A DNA stretch of 64,000 bases from Streptomyces sp. NBC_00670 (GTDB lineage: Bacteria; Actinomycetota; Actinomycetes; Streptomycetales; Streptomycetaceae), in assembly GCF_036226765.1 (NCBI RefSeq), contig NZ_CP109017.1:6263001-6327000 (forward strand). Reading direction: 5' to 3'. Below, piece after piece: positions 1-8,101 of this stretch. Within the stretch, counting starts at the first letter, position 1; every line of letters starts with the position of its first letter. A program made the position numbers and the translations under genes. The notes beneath the pieces are model-generated. The model did no database searches. It worked only from the letters and a program-made list of their open reading frames with translations, and was not told where the DNA came from.

Positions 1-1361
1 TCGTCCTCGGTACCGTCGACAAGTTCGCCCGGCTGGCCTGGGAACCGCGCGCCGGACAGCTGTTCGGGGCCGCGGGCGGGGCCCCGGTACGGAACCTGCC
101 GCCGTCCCTCGTCATCCAGGACGAGCTGCATCTGCTCACGGGCCCGCTCGGTACCACCGTCGGCCTGTACGAGGCGGCCGTCCTCGGGCTGTGCACCGCG
201 CCCGACGGCACCGGCCCCAAGGTGGTCGCCTCCACGGCCACCATCCGCCGCTCCGGCGAGCAGGTCCGCGCCCTGTACGGCGGCGGCGTCCAGCTCTTCC
301 CGCCGGCCGGACTCGACGCCCGCCACTCCTACTTCGCCGAACCCGACACCTCCCGCCCCGGCCGCCGCTACCTCGGCGTCATGGCCCAGGGACACACCGC
401 CGGCCGCGCCGCCGTCGCCACCGCCGCCTCGCTGCTCCAGGGCGCGTACGAGCTGCCCGAGGAGCACCGGGACGCCTACTGGACGCTCGTCGCCTACCAC
501 CACAGCCTGCGCGAACTCGGCCGTACCGTCACCGCGGCGGCCGACGACATCCCCGCCCAGCTAGCCGGCCTCGACCCGGGCACCGGCAGCGGCGTACGGC
601 AGTTGACGGACCATCAGGTGCAGGAGCTGACCAGTAACCTGCCGCGCGCCGAACAGCCCGTGCTGCTCGACCGGCTGGAGAAGCGGTGGGACGACCCGCA
701 GTCGGTGTCCTTCCTGCCCTGCACGAACATGCTGTCCGTCGGCGTCGACGTCAAGCGGCTCGCGCTGATGCTGATGCAGGGCCAGCCCAAGACGACCGCC
801 GAGTACATCCAGGCCACCAGCCGGGTGGGCCGGCACTCCGTGCCCGGTCTCGTCGTCACCTTCTTCAACGCCACCCGGCCCAGGGACCGTTCGCACTACG
901 AGACCTTCGACGTCTATCACCGCTCGCTGTACCGGCACGTCGAGCCGACCAGCGTCACCCCCTGGTCCGTACCCTCGCGGCGGCGGGCGCTGCACGCCGC
1001 GCTCGTCGTCCTGGTACGGCACCGGCTCGGGCTCGCCGCCGAGAACCAGGCCGGACAGGTCCTCGACCGGCTGCCCGAAGTGGAGGCGCTCGCGGAGGAG
1101 CTGGCGGTCCGGGCGGAGGCGGCCGAGCCGTCGGCCGGGGACGAGGTCCGCAAGGAACTGGCCGGACTGATCGCCGACTGGGAGGACGCCGCACGCGAGG
1201 CCCGCCGGGACGGCCGCGAGCTGTACTACCGCGGCCAGGGCAAGGGACAGACCAACCTGATCAAGAGTTTCGAACAGAACTACGGCCTCTGGGAGACACC
1301 GAACTCCATGCGCAACGTCGACCGGGAATGCCAGGTCATGGTGAAGGGAGCCGACCTGTGA
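1..1361 (+). CDS. drmA: DrmA-like SF2 helicase, C-terminal part (5' truncated)
   Basis: The reading frame is open from base 3 to a TGA at 1359-1361, so the gene starts upstream of the window and about 450 C-terminal residues are visible. SF2 helicase motifs can be read in order: the Walker B-like IQDELHLL (bases 114-137), STATI just after (about 232-246), SVGVDVKR (motif V) and QATSRVGR (motif VI). After motif VI comes NATRPRDRSHYETF, then a segment rich in H, Y and R, which is the pattern of DrmA, the helicase subunit of the DISARM anti-phage system. DrmA proteins usually exceed 1,000 residues, so more than half is missing here. The stop overlaps the GTG of the DrmB-like gene by four bases, implying one operon with translational coupling. 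Seen: motifs and coupling. Inferred: DISARM relationship, from the motif pattern plus the DUF1998 partner. Another DUF1998-associated helicase remains possible. Confidence 0.8.
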   Translation, partial: VLGTVDKFARLAWEPRAGQLFGAAGGAPVRNLPPSLVIQDELHLLTGPLGTTVGLYEAAVLGLCTAPDGTGPKVVASTATIRRSGEQVRALYGGGVQLFPPAGLDARHSYFAEPDTSRPGRRYLGVMAQGHTAGRAAVATAASLLQGAYELPEEHRDAYWTLVAYHHSLRELGRTVTAAADDIPAQLAGLDPGTGSGVRQLTDHQVQELTSNLPRAEQPVLLDRLEKRWDDPQSVSFLPCTNMLSVGVDVKRLALMLMQGQPKTTAEYIQATSRVGRHSVPGLVVTFFNATRPRDRSHYETFDVYHRSLYRHVEPTSVTPWSVPSRRRALHAALVVLVRHRLGLAAENQAGQVLDRLPEVEALAEELAVRAEAAEPSAGDEVRKELAGLIADWEDAAREARRDGRELYYRGQGKGQTNLIKSFEQNYGLWETPNSMRNVDRECQVMVKGADL

Positions 1362-3232
1362 GCCGCACACTGCGGGTACGTCAGTCGCAGACGGTGGTGC
1401 CGTTCGGCGTCGGGGCCGTCTTCGACATCCAGGGCGAGTCGTTCGTGGCCACGGGCATCGGGGACTGGCCGGCCAGGGGCAGACAGCGGATCGAGTCGGC
1501 CCGGCTCGCCGCCCGCCTCGGCGTCAGCGGCTTCCACGCCGCGCCGGCCACCGTCAACGACCGCTTCGACGTCCCCGACGCGCCCGGGGCCCCGTACATC
1601 CGCTTCCCGTCCTGGCTGTTCTGCGGCGCCTGCCGGCGGATGAAGCGGTGGCGGATCGCCGACGAGAAGCCCGGGCAGCCGCCGCGCTGCCCGTCCTGCT
1701 CACCGGCGCGGACCCTGGCGCCCATGCGGTTCGTGCAGATCTGCCAGGCCGGGCACCTGAGTGACGTCGACTGGTGGTTCTGGGCCCACTCCCGACGCGA
1801 CGCGGGTGAGCGCCGCGGCTGCGGCGAACGCGAGCGGCTGCGCTTCCAGGTCTCTGAACGGGCCTCCGGGCTCGAGGCGCTGTCCGTCGTCTGCACGGCC
1901 AAGGGCTGCGGCGCCGGCCGGGACCTGCTCGACATCCTCGGCACCCACGGCATGCGCTGCTCGGGACGCAACCCCTGGCAGCGGGCCGGTGACGCGGTGG
2001 ACTGCGTCCGACCGGTGCAGATCGTGCAGCGCACGGCCGGCAACCTGTACTACCCGCTCACGCACTCGGCGCTCGACATCCCGGAGACGGACGTGCCCGC
2101 GCACACGGACGACGCCCGCGCGGACGAGGTGCGTGCGCACCATCTGTGGGTGCCGTTGTGCCAGGTGGTGGGGACGCCGCGGGCGGTCATGTACCGGACG
2201 ATCATTCAGGAGGACACAGGGGCGGACGAGGCGCTGCTCGACGCGTTGCTGGGGGAGGAGACCGGGGAGGCGGCACTTTCGGACGTGCCGTCCGGTGGTG
2301 CGGGCACGGCTCCCGACGCCGGTGGTGGAGCGGCTCGTCTCGACCTCAGCCGTGAGGAGTGGGCCGCGTTCACCGCCCCCGTACCGCCCGCCACCCGGGA
2401 CTTCGCACTCCGCGAGACGACGCTCGGCCTCGGCGGTGAGACCGCCGACCCCTGGGCCGCGCTCGGCCGCCGCTTCGGCCGGATCGTCCTCGCCGACCGG
2501 CTGCGGGAGGTGCGCGCCCTGTCCGGCTTCACTCGGGTCTCCCCGGACGCGACCGTCGTACCCGTCGACACCGCCCGCCGGCTGAAGTGGCTGCCGGCCG
2601 TCGAGGTGTTCGGCGAAGGCCTGCTCCTCACGCTGAACCGCACGGCACTGACGGAGTGGGAGGACGACCGGGACGTCCGCAAGCACGTGGCCGGAATGCG
2701 CGCCGACCTCGACCGCTCCTTCCAGAAGGACCGCCTCGAAACGCTCACCGGCGCGGAGCTCGCCCCCCGGTTCGTACTCCTGCACACCCTCGCCCACCTG
2801 CTGATCCGCCAGCTCTCCTTCGAGTCCGGCTACACCACGGCGAGCCTGCGCGAACGGATCTACGCACGCCCCGAACAGGACCAGTACGGCATCCTCGTCT
2901 ACACCGCCGCCGGGGACGCCGAGGGCACCCTCGGCGGCCTCGTCCGCCAGGGCGAACCGCCGCGCCTGGCCGAGACCCTGCTGCGGATGACCGAGGCCGC
3001 CGCCTGGTGCTCGGCCGACCCGCTGTGCGCCGAACACACCGGCCAGGGCTTCGGCAACCTCAACCGCGCCGCCTGCCACGCCTGCGCGCTGCTCCCCGAG
3101 ACCAGCTGCGAGACCGGCAACACCCTGCTGGACCGGGCCCTCGTCGTCGGCGGCGCACACGTGCCCGGCTACCTGGAGACGATCGTCACCGCCGCTCGGG
3201 CCGCCGCGGCCGACGCACTGGAGCAGGAATGA
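1358..3232 (+). CDS. drmB: DrmB-like DUF1998 zinc-binding protein
   Basis: 624 residues. The GTG at 1358 was chosen because it overlaps the upstream stop (GTGA) and places the conserved opening RQSQTVVPFGVGAVFDI at residues 7-23, as expected for DrmB. Cysteine pairs occur in the N-terminal third (CGACRR, CPSC, then CQAGH and CTAKGCG), and a dense C-terminal cluster contains the CxxH/CxxC pairs CSADPLCAEH and CHACALL; the latter belongs to the DUF1998 domain. DrmB is the obligate partner of DrmA in DISARM, where the pair forms a DNA-binding and translocating complex. Its last codons overlap the start of the SF1 helicase gene (ATGA), so all three genes form one coupled unit. No drmC (phospholipase-D-like) or methyltransferase gene is visible, but the upstream part of the operon is outside the window. 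Confidence 0.85.
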   Translation: MSRTLRVRQSQTVVPFGVGAVFDIQGESFVATGIGDWPARGRQRIESARLAARLGVSGFHAAPATVNDRFDVPDAPGAPYIRFPSWLFCGACRRMKRWRIADEKPGQPPRCPSCSPARTLAPMRFVQICQAGHLSDVDWWFWAHSRRDAGERRGCGERERLRFQVSERASGLEALSVVCTAKGCGAGRDLLDILGTHGMRCSGRNPWQRAGDAVDCVRPVQIVQRTAGNLYYPLTHSALDIPETDVPAHTDDARADEVRAHHLWVPLCQVVGTPRAVMYRTIIQEDTGADEALLDALLGEETGEAALSDVPSGGAGTAPDAGGGAARLDLSREEWAAFTAPVPPATRDFALRETTLGLGGETADPWAALGRRFGRIVLADRLREVRALSGFTRVSPDATVVPVDTARRLKWLPAVEVFGEGLLLTLNRTALTEWEDDRDVRKHVAGMRADLDRSFQKDRLETLTGAELAPRFVLLHTLAHLLIRQLSFESGYTTASLRERIYARPEQDQYGILVYTAAGDAEGTLGGLVRQGEPPRLAETLLRMTEAAAWCSADPLCAEHTGQGFGNLNRAACHACALLPETSCETGNTLLDRALVVGGAHVPGYLETIVTAARAAAADALEQE

Positions 3233-4350
3233 CCCTCACCTACCTCGACCTCACGCCGGACCAGCGCGGCTGCCTGGACGGGCTCCCCTTCGACGGCAAC
3301 CACTTGATCAGCGGCCCGCCCGGCACCGGCAAGAGTCTGCTGGCCGTGCAGCGTGCCGTCCTGCTCGCCCTCACCGGCACTCCGGTGGTGCTGCTGACGT
3401 ACTCCAACCTGCTGCGCCAGTCGCTCGCCGAGGCGGTGCACGCGCTGGGACCCGGCGACCGCTCGGTCCGCGTCATGACCGCGCACGCGTGGCTCGCCGA
3501 GTGGTACGGGCCGGGCGCGCCGCGCTCCGGCGACTGGTACGACTGGCCGGCCCTCTGGGACCGCGCCGCCGACACCGGCCCCGTCCCCGGACTCACACTG
3601 GTCGTCGACGAAGGCCAGGACCTGCCGCCCGAGTTCTACACGCTCTGCCGGATGCTGGGCGCCCGTACGACGGTCTGCGCGGACCAGTACCAGCGGCTCA
3701 CCGACACCAACTCCACGGTGGAGGAGATCTCCGGACGGCTCGGCCACTGCGCCCGTCACGAACTCGCCGACAACCACCGCAACACCGCCCAGATAGCCGC
3801 GCTGGCCGCCCACTTCCACACCGGCACCACACCACCGGTCCTGCCCGACCGGCAGGGGCCGCCGCCGCGTCTGCACCGCTTCCACGAGCGGGGCGCCGCC
3901 GATCTGCTGATCCTGCTCGCCGAACGGCACCCCCGGCGGAGCATCGGCGTGATCACCAACTCCAAGCACACGCAGTTCTCCCTGCTCTACAGCCTGTCGC
4001 GCCGGGCACCGCGGCTCAAGCCGCAGCTGTACACGTCCGACGCCAGGGGCGGCCAGTACCGCAACCTCGACCTGGGCCGGCCGGGCATCGTCCTCGTCCA
4101 TCGCCGCAGTGCCAAGGGACTCGGCTTCGACACCGTCGTCGTCCCCGACACCCACTCCGACGCCGCCGAGGACCCCACGTCCGCGACCCTGCGCATGGCG
4201 TACTACGTCCTGGCCACCCGCGCCCACCGTGAACTCCACCTCGGCTACGAGGGCGACCACGAGCCGCCGGTGCTGGCACGGGTGCCGCGGGGGGACCTGC
4301 TGCGGGACGACGCACTGCCGCGCGGTTCGGCGGGGACACCGCTCGTTTGA
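3229..4350 (+). CDS. Small SF1 (UvrD/DUF2075-like) helicase/ATPase
   Basis: 373 residues; its ATG overlaps the drmB stop (ATGA). Walker A is GPPGTGKS (residues 29-36), the motif II equivalent is DEGQD (127-131), followed by DQYQRL, DNHRNTAQIA, KGLGFDTVVV (motif V-like) and YYVLATRAHREL (motif VI-like). These are superfamily I helicase motifs in a minimal protein with no obvious nuclease domain. SF1 helicases are not part of the DISARM classes I know (drmD-drmMI-drmA-drmB-drmC or drmMII-drmA-drmB-drmC; DrmD is SF2). The tight coupling to drmB suggests a dedicated accessory subunit. The stop converges on a TetR gene after a 67-bp gap. Confidence 0.85.
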   Translation: MTLTYLDLTPDQRGCLDGLPFDGNHLISGPPGTGKSLLAVQRAVLLALTGTPVVLLTYSNLLRQSLAEAVHALGPGDRSVRVMTAHAWLAEWYGPGAPRSGDWYDWPALWDRAADTGPVPGLTLVVDEGQDLPPEFYTLCRMLGARTTVCADQYQRLTDTNSTVEEISGRLGHCARHELADNHRNTAQIAALAAHFHTGTTPPVLPDRQGPPPRLHRFHERGAADLLILLAERHPRRSIGVITNSKHTQFSLLYSLSRRAPRLKPQLYTSDARGGQYRNLDLGRPGIVLVHRRSAKGLGFDTVVVPDTHSDAAEDPTSATLRMAYYVLATRAHRELHLGYEGDHEPPVLARVPRGDLLRDDALPRGSAGTPLV

Positions 4351-4417
4351 CGGACCCGCCGCGGGCGCCGAAGGCCTGAGGATGTCGTAGGCCTGTGGAT
4401 CCGGACACCGTGCTCCT

Positions 4418-5083
4418 CTATGATCGACGCGAACTGCCGTCGCTCGTCGCGGAGTCGTGATCCCGGGGCTGGGGAGTGCGCGTCAACGCCCCGCGCCAGT
4501 GTTCCGTCAGGTACCGCCGCATCTCGCCCACGTTCACGGACTCGCGGTCGACCATGAGTTGGAGGGCCAGGCCGCGGAGTTGGGTGACGATCGCGGCTGT
4601 CGTTTCGTCGAGGGTGTGGGCGATGCCGGGGTGGATCGTGCCCTCGGCGATGCCTGCCGTGAGGTCCTCGCGCAGGTCCCGGCGGAAGGCCTCCGTGCGG
4701 TCGTGGAAGAGGGGGGCCAGGTCCGGGGAGGTCGCGGCCTCGATCCAGAGGAGGAGGAACGCCTTGTTCAGCGGCCGCTCGTGCTTGGCCTGCTGTGCGA
4801 GGTAGCCGTCGATGAGGCGGAGGAGGCGGTCCAGGCCGGGGGGCACGTCCTCCAGGCCCGGGACGAAGCCGGACTGGGCCGCGCGGGCCAGGCGTTCGAC
4901 CAGGGCCTGCTTGGAGCCGAAGTAGTGCGTGACGAGGCCCCGGCTGTAGCCGGCGCGTGCGCCGACGCGGGCCAGGGTCAGGGAGCGCAGGCCCTGCTCG
5001 GCGACCAGTTCGGCGGCGGCGTTGAGCAGGGCCGCCTCCGCCTCGTCGCGGCGCTGTTTCTGGGTGCGGGCGGGGGTGGTCAT
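4418..5083 (-). CDS. TetR-family transcriptional regulator
   Basis: 221 residues from the ATG at 5083. The N-terminal HTH reads LTLARVGARAGYSRGLVTHYFGSK (about residues 35-58 across the two helices), typical of TetR; the rest is a helical ligand-binding domain. It is divergent from a second TetR gene (start 5174) with only 90 bp between them, so the two may share operators. The effector and targets cannot be inferred: no efflux pump or enzyme lies next to it in the expected operon position. It converges with the SF1 helicase gene. Confidence 0.9.
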   Translation of the reverse strand: MTTPARTQKQRRDEAEAALLNAAAELVAEQGLRSLTLARVGARAGYSRGLVTHYFGSKQALVERLARAAQSGFVPGLEDVPPGLDRLLRLIDGYLAQQAKHERPLNKAFLLLWIEAATSPDLAPLFHDRTEAFRRDLREDLTAGIAEGTIHPGIAHTLDETTAAIVTQLRGLALQLMVDRESVNVGEMRRYLTEHWRGALTRTPQPRDHDSATSDGSSRRS

Positions 5084-5104
5084 GGGGCCAGACTAGCGAC
5101 TTAC

Positions 5105-5122
5105 TTGTCAGCCGACCAACAA
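5105..5122. promoter_or_regulatory. Imperfect inverted repeat between divergent TetR genes
   Basis: TTGTCAG and CCAACAA form an 18-bp imperfect dyad (5 of 7 arm bases pair, 4-bp centre) inside the 90-bp divergent intergenic region. Position and size fit a TetR operator, but the symmetry is only moderate. Confidence 0.4.
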
Positions 5123-5173
5123 ATGGAGCAGGATGGCAGACCTCAGGCCAGGCAACGCGAGAGGCGCCGGACC

Positions 5174-5704
5174 ATGCCCCCTGCCCGCCCGCGGCGTGCG
5201 CCGCGCACCGATGCACGGGAGAACCGCGCGCGCCTCGTCGAGTCCGCCCGCGAGGCCTTCTCCGCCGACCCCTCCGCGAGCCTCGCCTCCATCGCCAAGG
5301 CGGCCGGGGTGGGACAGGGCACGCTCTACCGGCACTTCTCCGGCCGGGAAGAGCTGCTGCTCGCCGTCCACGAGGCGGAGGTCGCCGGGCTGGCCGAGGA
5401 CGCCGGGCGGCTGCTGGAGGAGCACGAGCCGCTGGCGGCGCTGCGGTTGTGGCTGGAGCGGATCGCCGACGGGGGAGGGCGGTACGGGCGGTGCCACCCG
5501 CCCGTCCTCGCCGCGCTGGAGCTGCTGCTCGCGGCGGGAAAGGACGCGGGGCAGGTGCGGGCGGACGCCGGGGCGGAGGACGTGCTCATTCTCGGGGCGT
5601 TCCTCTGGGAGAGCGGCCGCGACGGGGCCGCGTGGCGGGAGCGGCGGGGGCGGATGCTCGACGTCCTCGTCGACGGGTTGCGGGGCGGGGGCGGTCCGCG
5701 GTGA
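5174..5704 (+). CDS. TetR-family transcriptional regulator
   Basis: 176 residues. The ATG at 5174 (MPPARPRRAPRTD) was chosen because GAGAGG lies about 9 bp upstream and it gives a normal-length N-terminus; an in-frame ATG at 5123 is possible. The HTH is ASIAKAAGVGQGTLYRHFSG (about residues 36-55), a canonical TetR recognition region. The C-terminal domain is short and ends in a charged helix. It is divergent from the TetR gene at 4418-5083. Downstream lies a 114-bp gap containing 18-bp tandem repeats and then a converging gene, so it is monocistronic; its targets are unknown. Confidence 0.85.
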   Translation: MPPARPRRAPRTDARENRARLVESAREAFSADPSASLASIAKAAGVGQGTLYRHFSGREELLLAVHEAEVAGLAEDAGRLLEEHEPLAALRLWLERIADGGGRYGRCHPPVLAALELLLAAGKDAGQVRADAGAEDVLILGAFLWESGRDGAAWRERRGRMLDVLVDGLRGGGGPR

Positions 5705-5774
5705 GTGGGCGGTTCGCGGTGGGTGGGTGGCTCCCGTTGAGTGGGCGGTTCGCGGTGAGTCGGCGGCTCCCGGT
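5703..5774. repeat. 18-bp tandem repeat, four units
   Basis: Four consecutive 18-bp units: GAGTGGGCGGTTCGCGGT (5703-5720), a variant (5721-5738), the first unit again exactly (5739-5756) and a variant (5757-5774). The higher-order period is therefore 36 bp. The array begins at the stop codon of the TetR gene and fills most of the convergent gap. Confidence 0.85.
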
Positions 5775-5818
5775 AGTGGTTCCGCCGTCCTGCCTGCCGC
5801 CACGTCGGCGCCGAGCGG

Positions 5819-6931
5819 TCAATGGGCCAGGAGCAGCACCAGGACGACAACAGCGACGGTCACCGCCACCGCCAGCAGGGCTTTGCGCCGTCCCTCCTCC
5901 GACACCCGCCGTCGCACCGTGAGTTGTCCGCCGGCGTCCCGGAAGACGTAGAGCTCGAGGTTGCCGGAAGCGGGCGGTGTCGCCCTGACGACCGTGAGCC
6001 GCCGGAGGACGATCTCGCGTTCCTTCTCTCCCGGCCGCGCACCCAGTTCGGGCTCCAGTGCGGAGCGATGGGCGGGGAGGAGGTCGTCGGGGAGCGGATC
6101 GTGGGCGTCGAGCCGGTCCTCGCGCCAGCCGGCCGAGCCCAGTTCCGACGCCACCTGGCGGGGCCTCGGGACGGGAGGCGGCACCTGGCGGGTTCGAGAG
6201 ATCCACTCTAGTCGTCCGGCGGTCCAGGACGTGAGGCTCCCGTGCCCCTCGCACGTGGTGCAGTCGACGGTGCCCGACGCCTTGCACGGCACGCAGGGGA
6301 TACGCCCCCTCGCCCCGCACTCCGTGCACTTCACCTTCCCCCAGCCCCGGCATCCGGGACACGCGCTGTCGGGTGTCCGGCAGGCCTCGCAGTCCACCCG
6401 TTCCTGGGGGTGGTCGGCCCTGCCCGGCTTCACCGGCCGTGGTGGGGTACTGGGCAGGCCACCGTGTTTGAGGAGCTGCGTGCACGCGGTGACACCGTGG
6501 CACACCGTGCACACCTGGGCGGGCTCGCACGGGCGGTATCTCATTCCCTTGCAGTCGGCGCACTGCCGTCGGCCGTTGCCGCAGTCGCAGGACGCCAGAT
6601 GCGCCGTGCCGCGCCTGACCAGATCGATCGGCCGGTCGACGGGCTTCTCGTGCGGGCCGAGCTTGTAGTCCCGCAGCACGTCGTAGAGCGGCCGCTCCGA
6701 GAGGTCGACGGTGCCGGGCCGGTGGTGTGTCCTCTCGGAGCGCTCCTCGATGCGGCGGGTGACGGAGGCCTCGAGCAGGTGCAGCCGGGAGAGCCGGAAA
6801 TCCGTCGGAGCCGGCCCCGGACGCCTGCGCCGGCCGCGTGCCGAGAACGCGTCGAGCGCCTCGTGCACCTCGTCGTCGGACGGGTCGTCGTTCGTCACCG
6901 CGACGCTCACTCCCCCCAGCCGCGCCTCCAC
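5819..6931 (-). CDS. Cysteine-rich DnaJ-zinc-finger-like, tail-anchored protein
   Basis: 370 residues from the outermost GTG (6931); GTG at 6898 is a serious alternative because GGGGGGAG lies about 10 bp before it. The middle holds a run of CxxC pairs (CDCGNGRRQCADC, CTVCHG, CEAC, CPGCRGWG, CTECGARG, CVPCKASG, CTTCEGHG); several match the CxxCxGxG pattern of the DnaJ zinc-binding domain, but there is no J domain. The last ~20 residues (LLAVAVTVAVVVLVLLL) are one hydrophobic helix ending three residues before the stop, so the protein is probably tail-anchored with the zinc domain in the cytoplasm. It precedes no obvious partner; the next gene on the same strand upstream is the CDP-alcohol phosphatidyltransferase (147-bp gap). 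Function unknown; a chaperone-like or scaffold role is only a guess. Confidence 0.8.
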   Translation of the reverse strand: MEARLGGVSVAVTNDDPSDDEVHEALDAFSARGRRRRPGPAPTDFRLSRLHLLEASVTRRIEERSERTHHRPGTVDLSERPLYDVLRDYKLGPHEKPVDRPIDLVRRGTAHLASCDCGNGRRQCADCKGMRYRPCEPAQVCTVCHGVTACTQLLKHGGLPSTPPRPVKPGRADHPQERVDCEACRTPDSACPGCRGWGKVKCTECGARGRIPCVPCKASGTVDCTTCEGHGSLTSWTAGRLEWISRTRQVPPPVPRPRQVASELGSAGWREDRLDAHDPLPDDLLPAHRSALEPELGARPGEKEREIVLRRLTVVRATPPASGNLELYVFRDAGGQLTVRRRVSEEGRRKALLAVAVTVAVVVLVLLLAH

Positions 6932-7078
6932 CGCCCGGACGGAGGCCGGACAGTGCCGAAGGATCTCAGTGTGACGGGACGGACCCCGTCACGAAAGGGC
7001 GCACAAGGGGAGGCCACGTCGGCGGTCTCCGCCTCCCTTCCGCCGACCCTTGCGCGGGTCGGAGGCCACGCGTCCGCC

Positions 7079-7909
7079 TCAGGCTCGGCCCGCCAGTTCC
7101 GGCAGTGGGGTCGTCGGCTGCGTCCTCTCCTCGGCCGTCAACGTCGGCGTCGGCGTCGGCATCCGCTCCTGCTCCGGCATCGGCTCCTGCTCCGGCTCGT
7201 CCCGTTCCGTCCACAGCCAGCCCACGTCCCGTCCGAACGACCACACCAGCCACCCCAGCGCCGACGACACCAGGACCGCCGACGCCTGGTACGGGAGCCA
7301 GCCCGAGGCCGCCGCCAGCAGGGCGATGCCCTGGTACGCCGCCACCGTCTTGCGGGCCATGCTGTGCGGGAGCGGGGCGTTGAGCCACGGCTGGAAGCGG
7401 GCCGCCGCCACGAACAGGTAGCGCATCGCGCCGATCAGCAGGACCCACGGGCCCAGCGACATCGACACGTACACGCTCAGGACGAGGATGAGGAACGCGT
7501 CCACCTCCATGTCGAAGCGGGCGCCGAGCACCGAGGACGTGCCCGTGCGGCGGGCGACCTTGCCGTCGACGCCGTCCAGGATCAGGGCGATCGCCGTCAG
7601 CCCCACGAAGAGCGTGACGGGCGGCGCCGTCTCGAAGGAGTCCGCCACCAGCGCCGTCACCCCGCCCACCAGCGTGGCCCGCCCCAGCGTGACCCGGTTG
7701 GCCGGTCCGAACGAGGTCAGCCGGGAGCGGAGCACGGCGCGGGTGAGGACGGCCCAGGTGGCGAGGGCGAAGGCCAGGCCGGTCAGCCAGCCCGCCGGAC
7801 TCATGCCCGTCGCCGTGCCCAGCAGGGCCAGCAGCAACACCTGCACGCCCGCCCCCACGGTCGTCTCCTGCTGCAACAGCCTCGCGTCGTATGTGTGGTT
7901 CAGGGCCAC
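7079..7909 (-). CDS. CDP-alcohol phosphatidyltransferase family membrane protein
   Basis: 276 residues from GTG 7909 (GGAGG seven bases upstream). The family signature D-x2-D-G-x2-A-R-x8-G-x3-D-x3-D is complete: D112, D115-G116, A119-R120, G129, D133, D137. Several hydrophobic segments surround it, giving a polytopic membrane enzyme; the last ~45 residues are hydrophilic and rich in P, E and T. The family joins a CDP-linked lipid or small molecule to an alcohol. The substrate cannot be read from the sequence. It is divergent from the MDR dehydrogenase gene that opens the FAPy-type locus, so it may supply a lipid or head-group for that product (inference). Confidence 0.88.
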   Translation of the reverse strand: MALNHTYDARLLQQETTVGAGVQVLLLALLGTATGMSPAGWLTGLAFALATWAVLTRAVLRSRLTSFGPANRVTLGRATLVGGVTALVADSFETAPPVTLFVGLTAIALILDGVDGKVARRTGTSSVLGARFDMEVDAFLILVLSVYVSMSLGPWVLLIGAMRYLFVAAARFQPWLNAPLPHSMARKTVAAYQGIALLAAASGWLPYQASAVLVSSALGWLVWSFGRDVGWLWTERDEPEQEPMPEQERMPTPTPTLTAEERTQPTTPLPELAGRA

Positions 7910-7934
7910 CGCTCATCCTCCGGCCGGTGTCGTC

Positions 7935-7988
7935 GAGATCAGCGAGATCAGCGAGATCTGTGAGATCAGCGAGATCAGCGAGATCGTC
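7935..7988. repeat. 9-bp tandem repeat (GAGATCAGC x6) in a divergent promoter region
   Basis: Six head-to-tail units: GAGATCAGC at 7935, 7944, 7962 and 7971, with variants GAGATCTGT (7953) and GAGATCGTC (7980). The array lies 26 bp upstream of the CDP-alcohol phosphatidyltransferase start and about 110 bp upstream of the MDR dehydrogenase start, inside their shared 192-bp regulatory region. Confidence 0.9.
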
Positions 7989-8101
7989 GAGTGACAGATT
8001 CGATCTTCGTTGCGTACGTTGTGCGCGACTTCGTGAGGTGCTTCGGGACTTCTTGTAGCTGCGGTACGTGGGGAATCCGTCGATCGTTCAGAGGGGTGCA
8101 T

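Noticed and set aside
1700-3160. Long minus-strand open frame across the DrmB-like gene
   Set aside because: Low-complexity composition typical of an antisense shadow; the plus-strand protein has conserved motifs.
5703-5774. Possible CRISPR array
   Set aside because: 18-bp units with no spacers of different sequence.
7935-7988. Possible CRISPR array
   Set aside because: Units are 9 bp, contiguous, without unique spacers; it is a simple tandem repeat.
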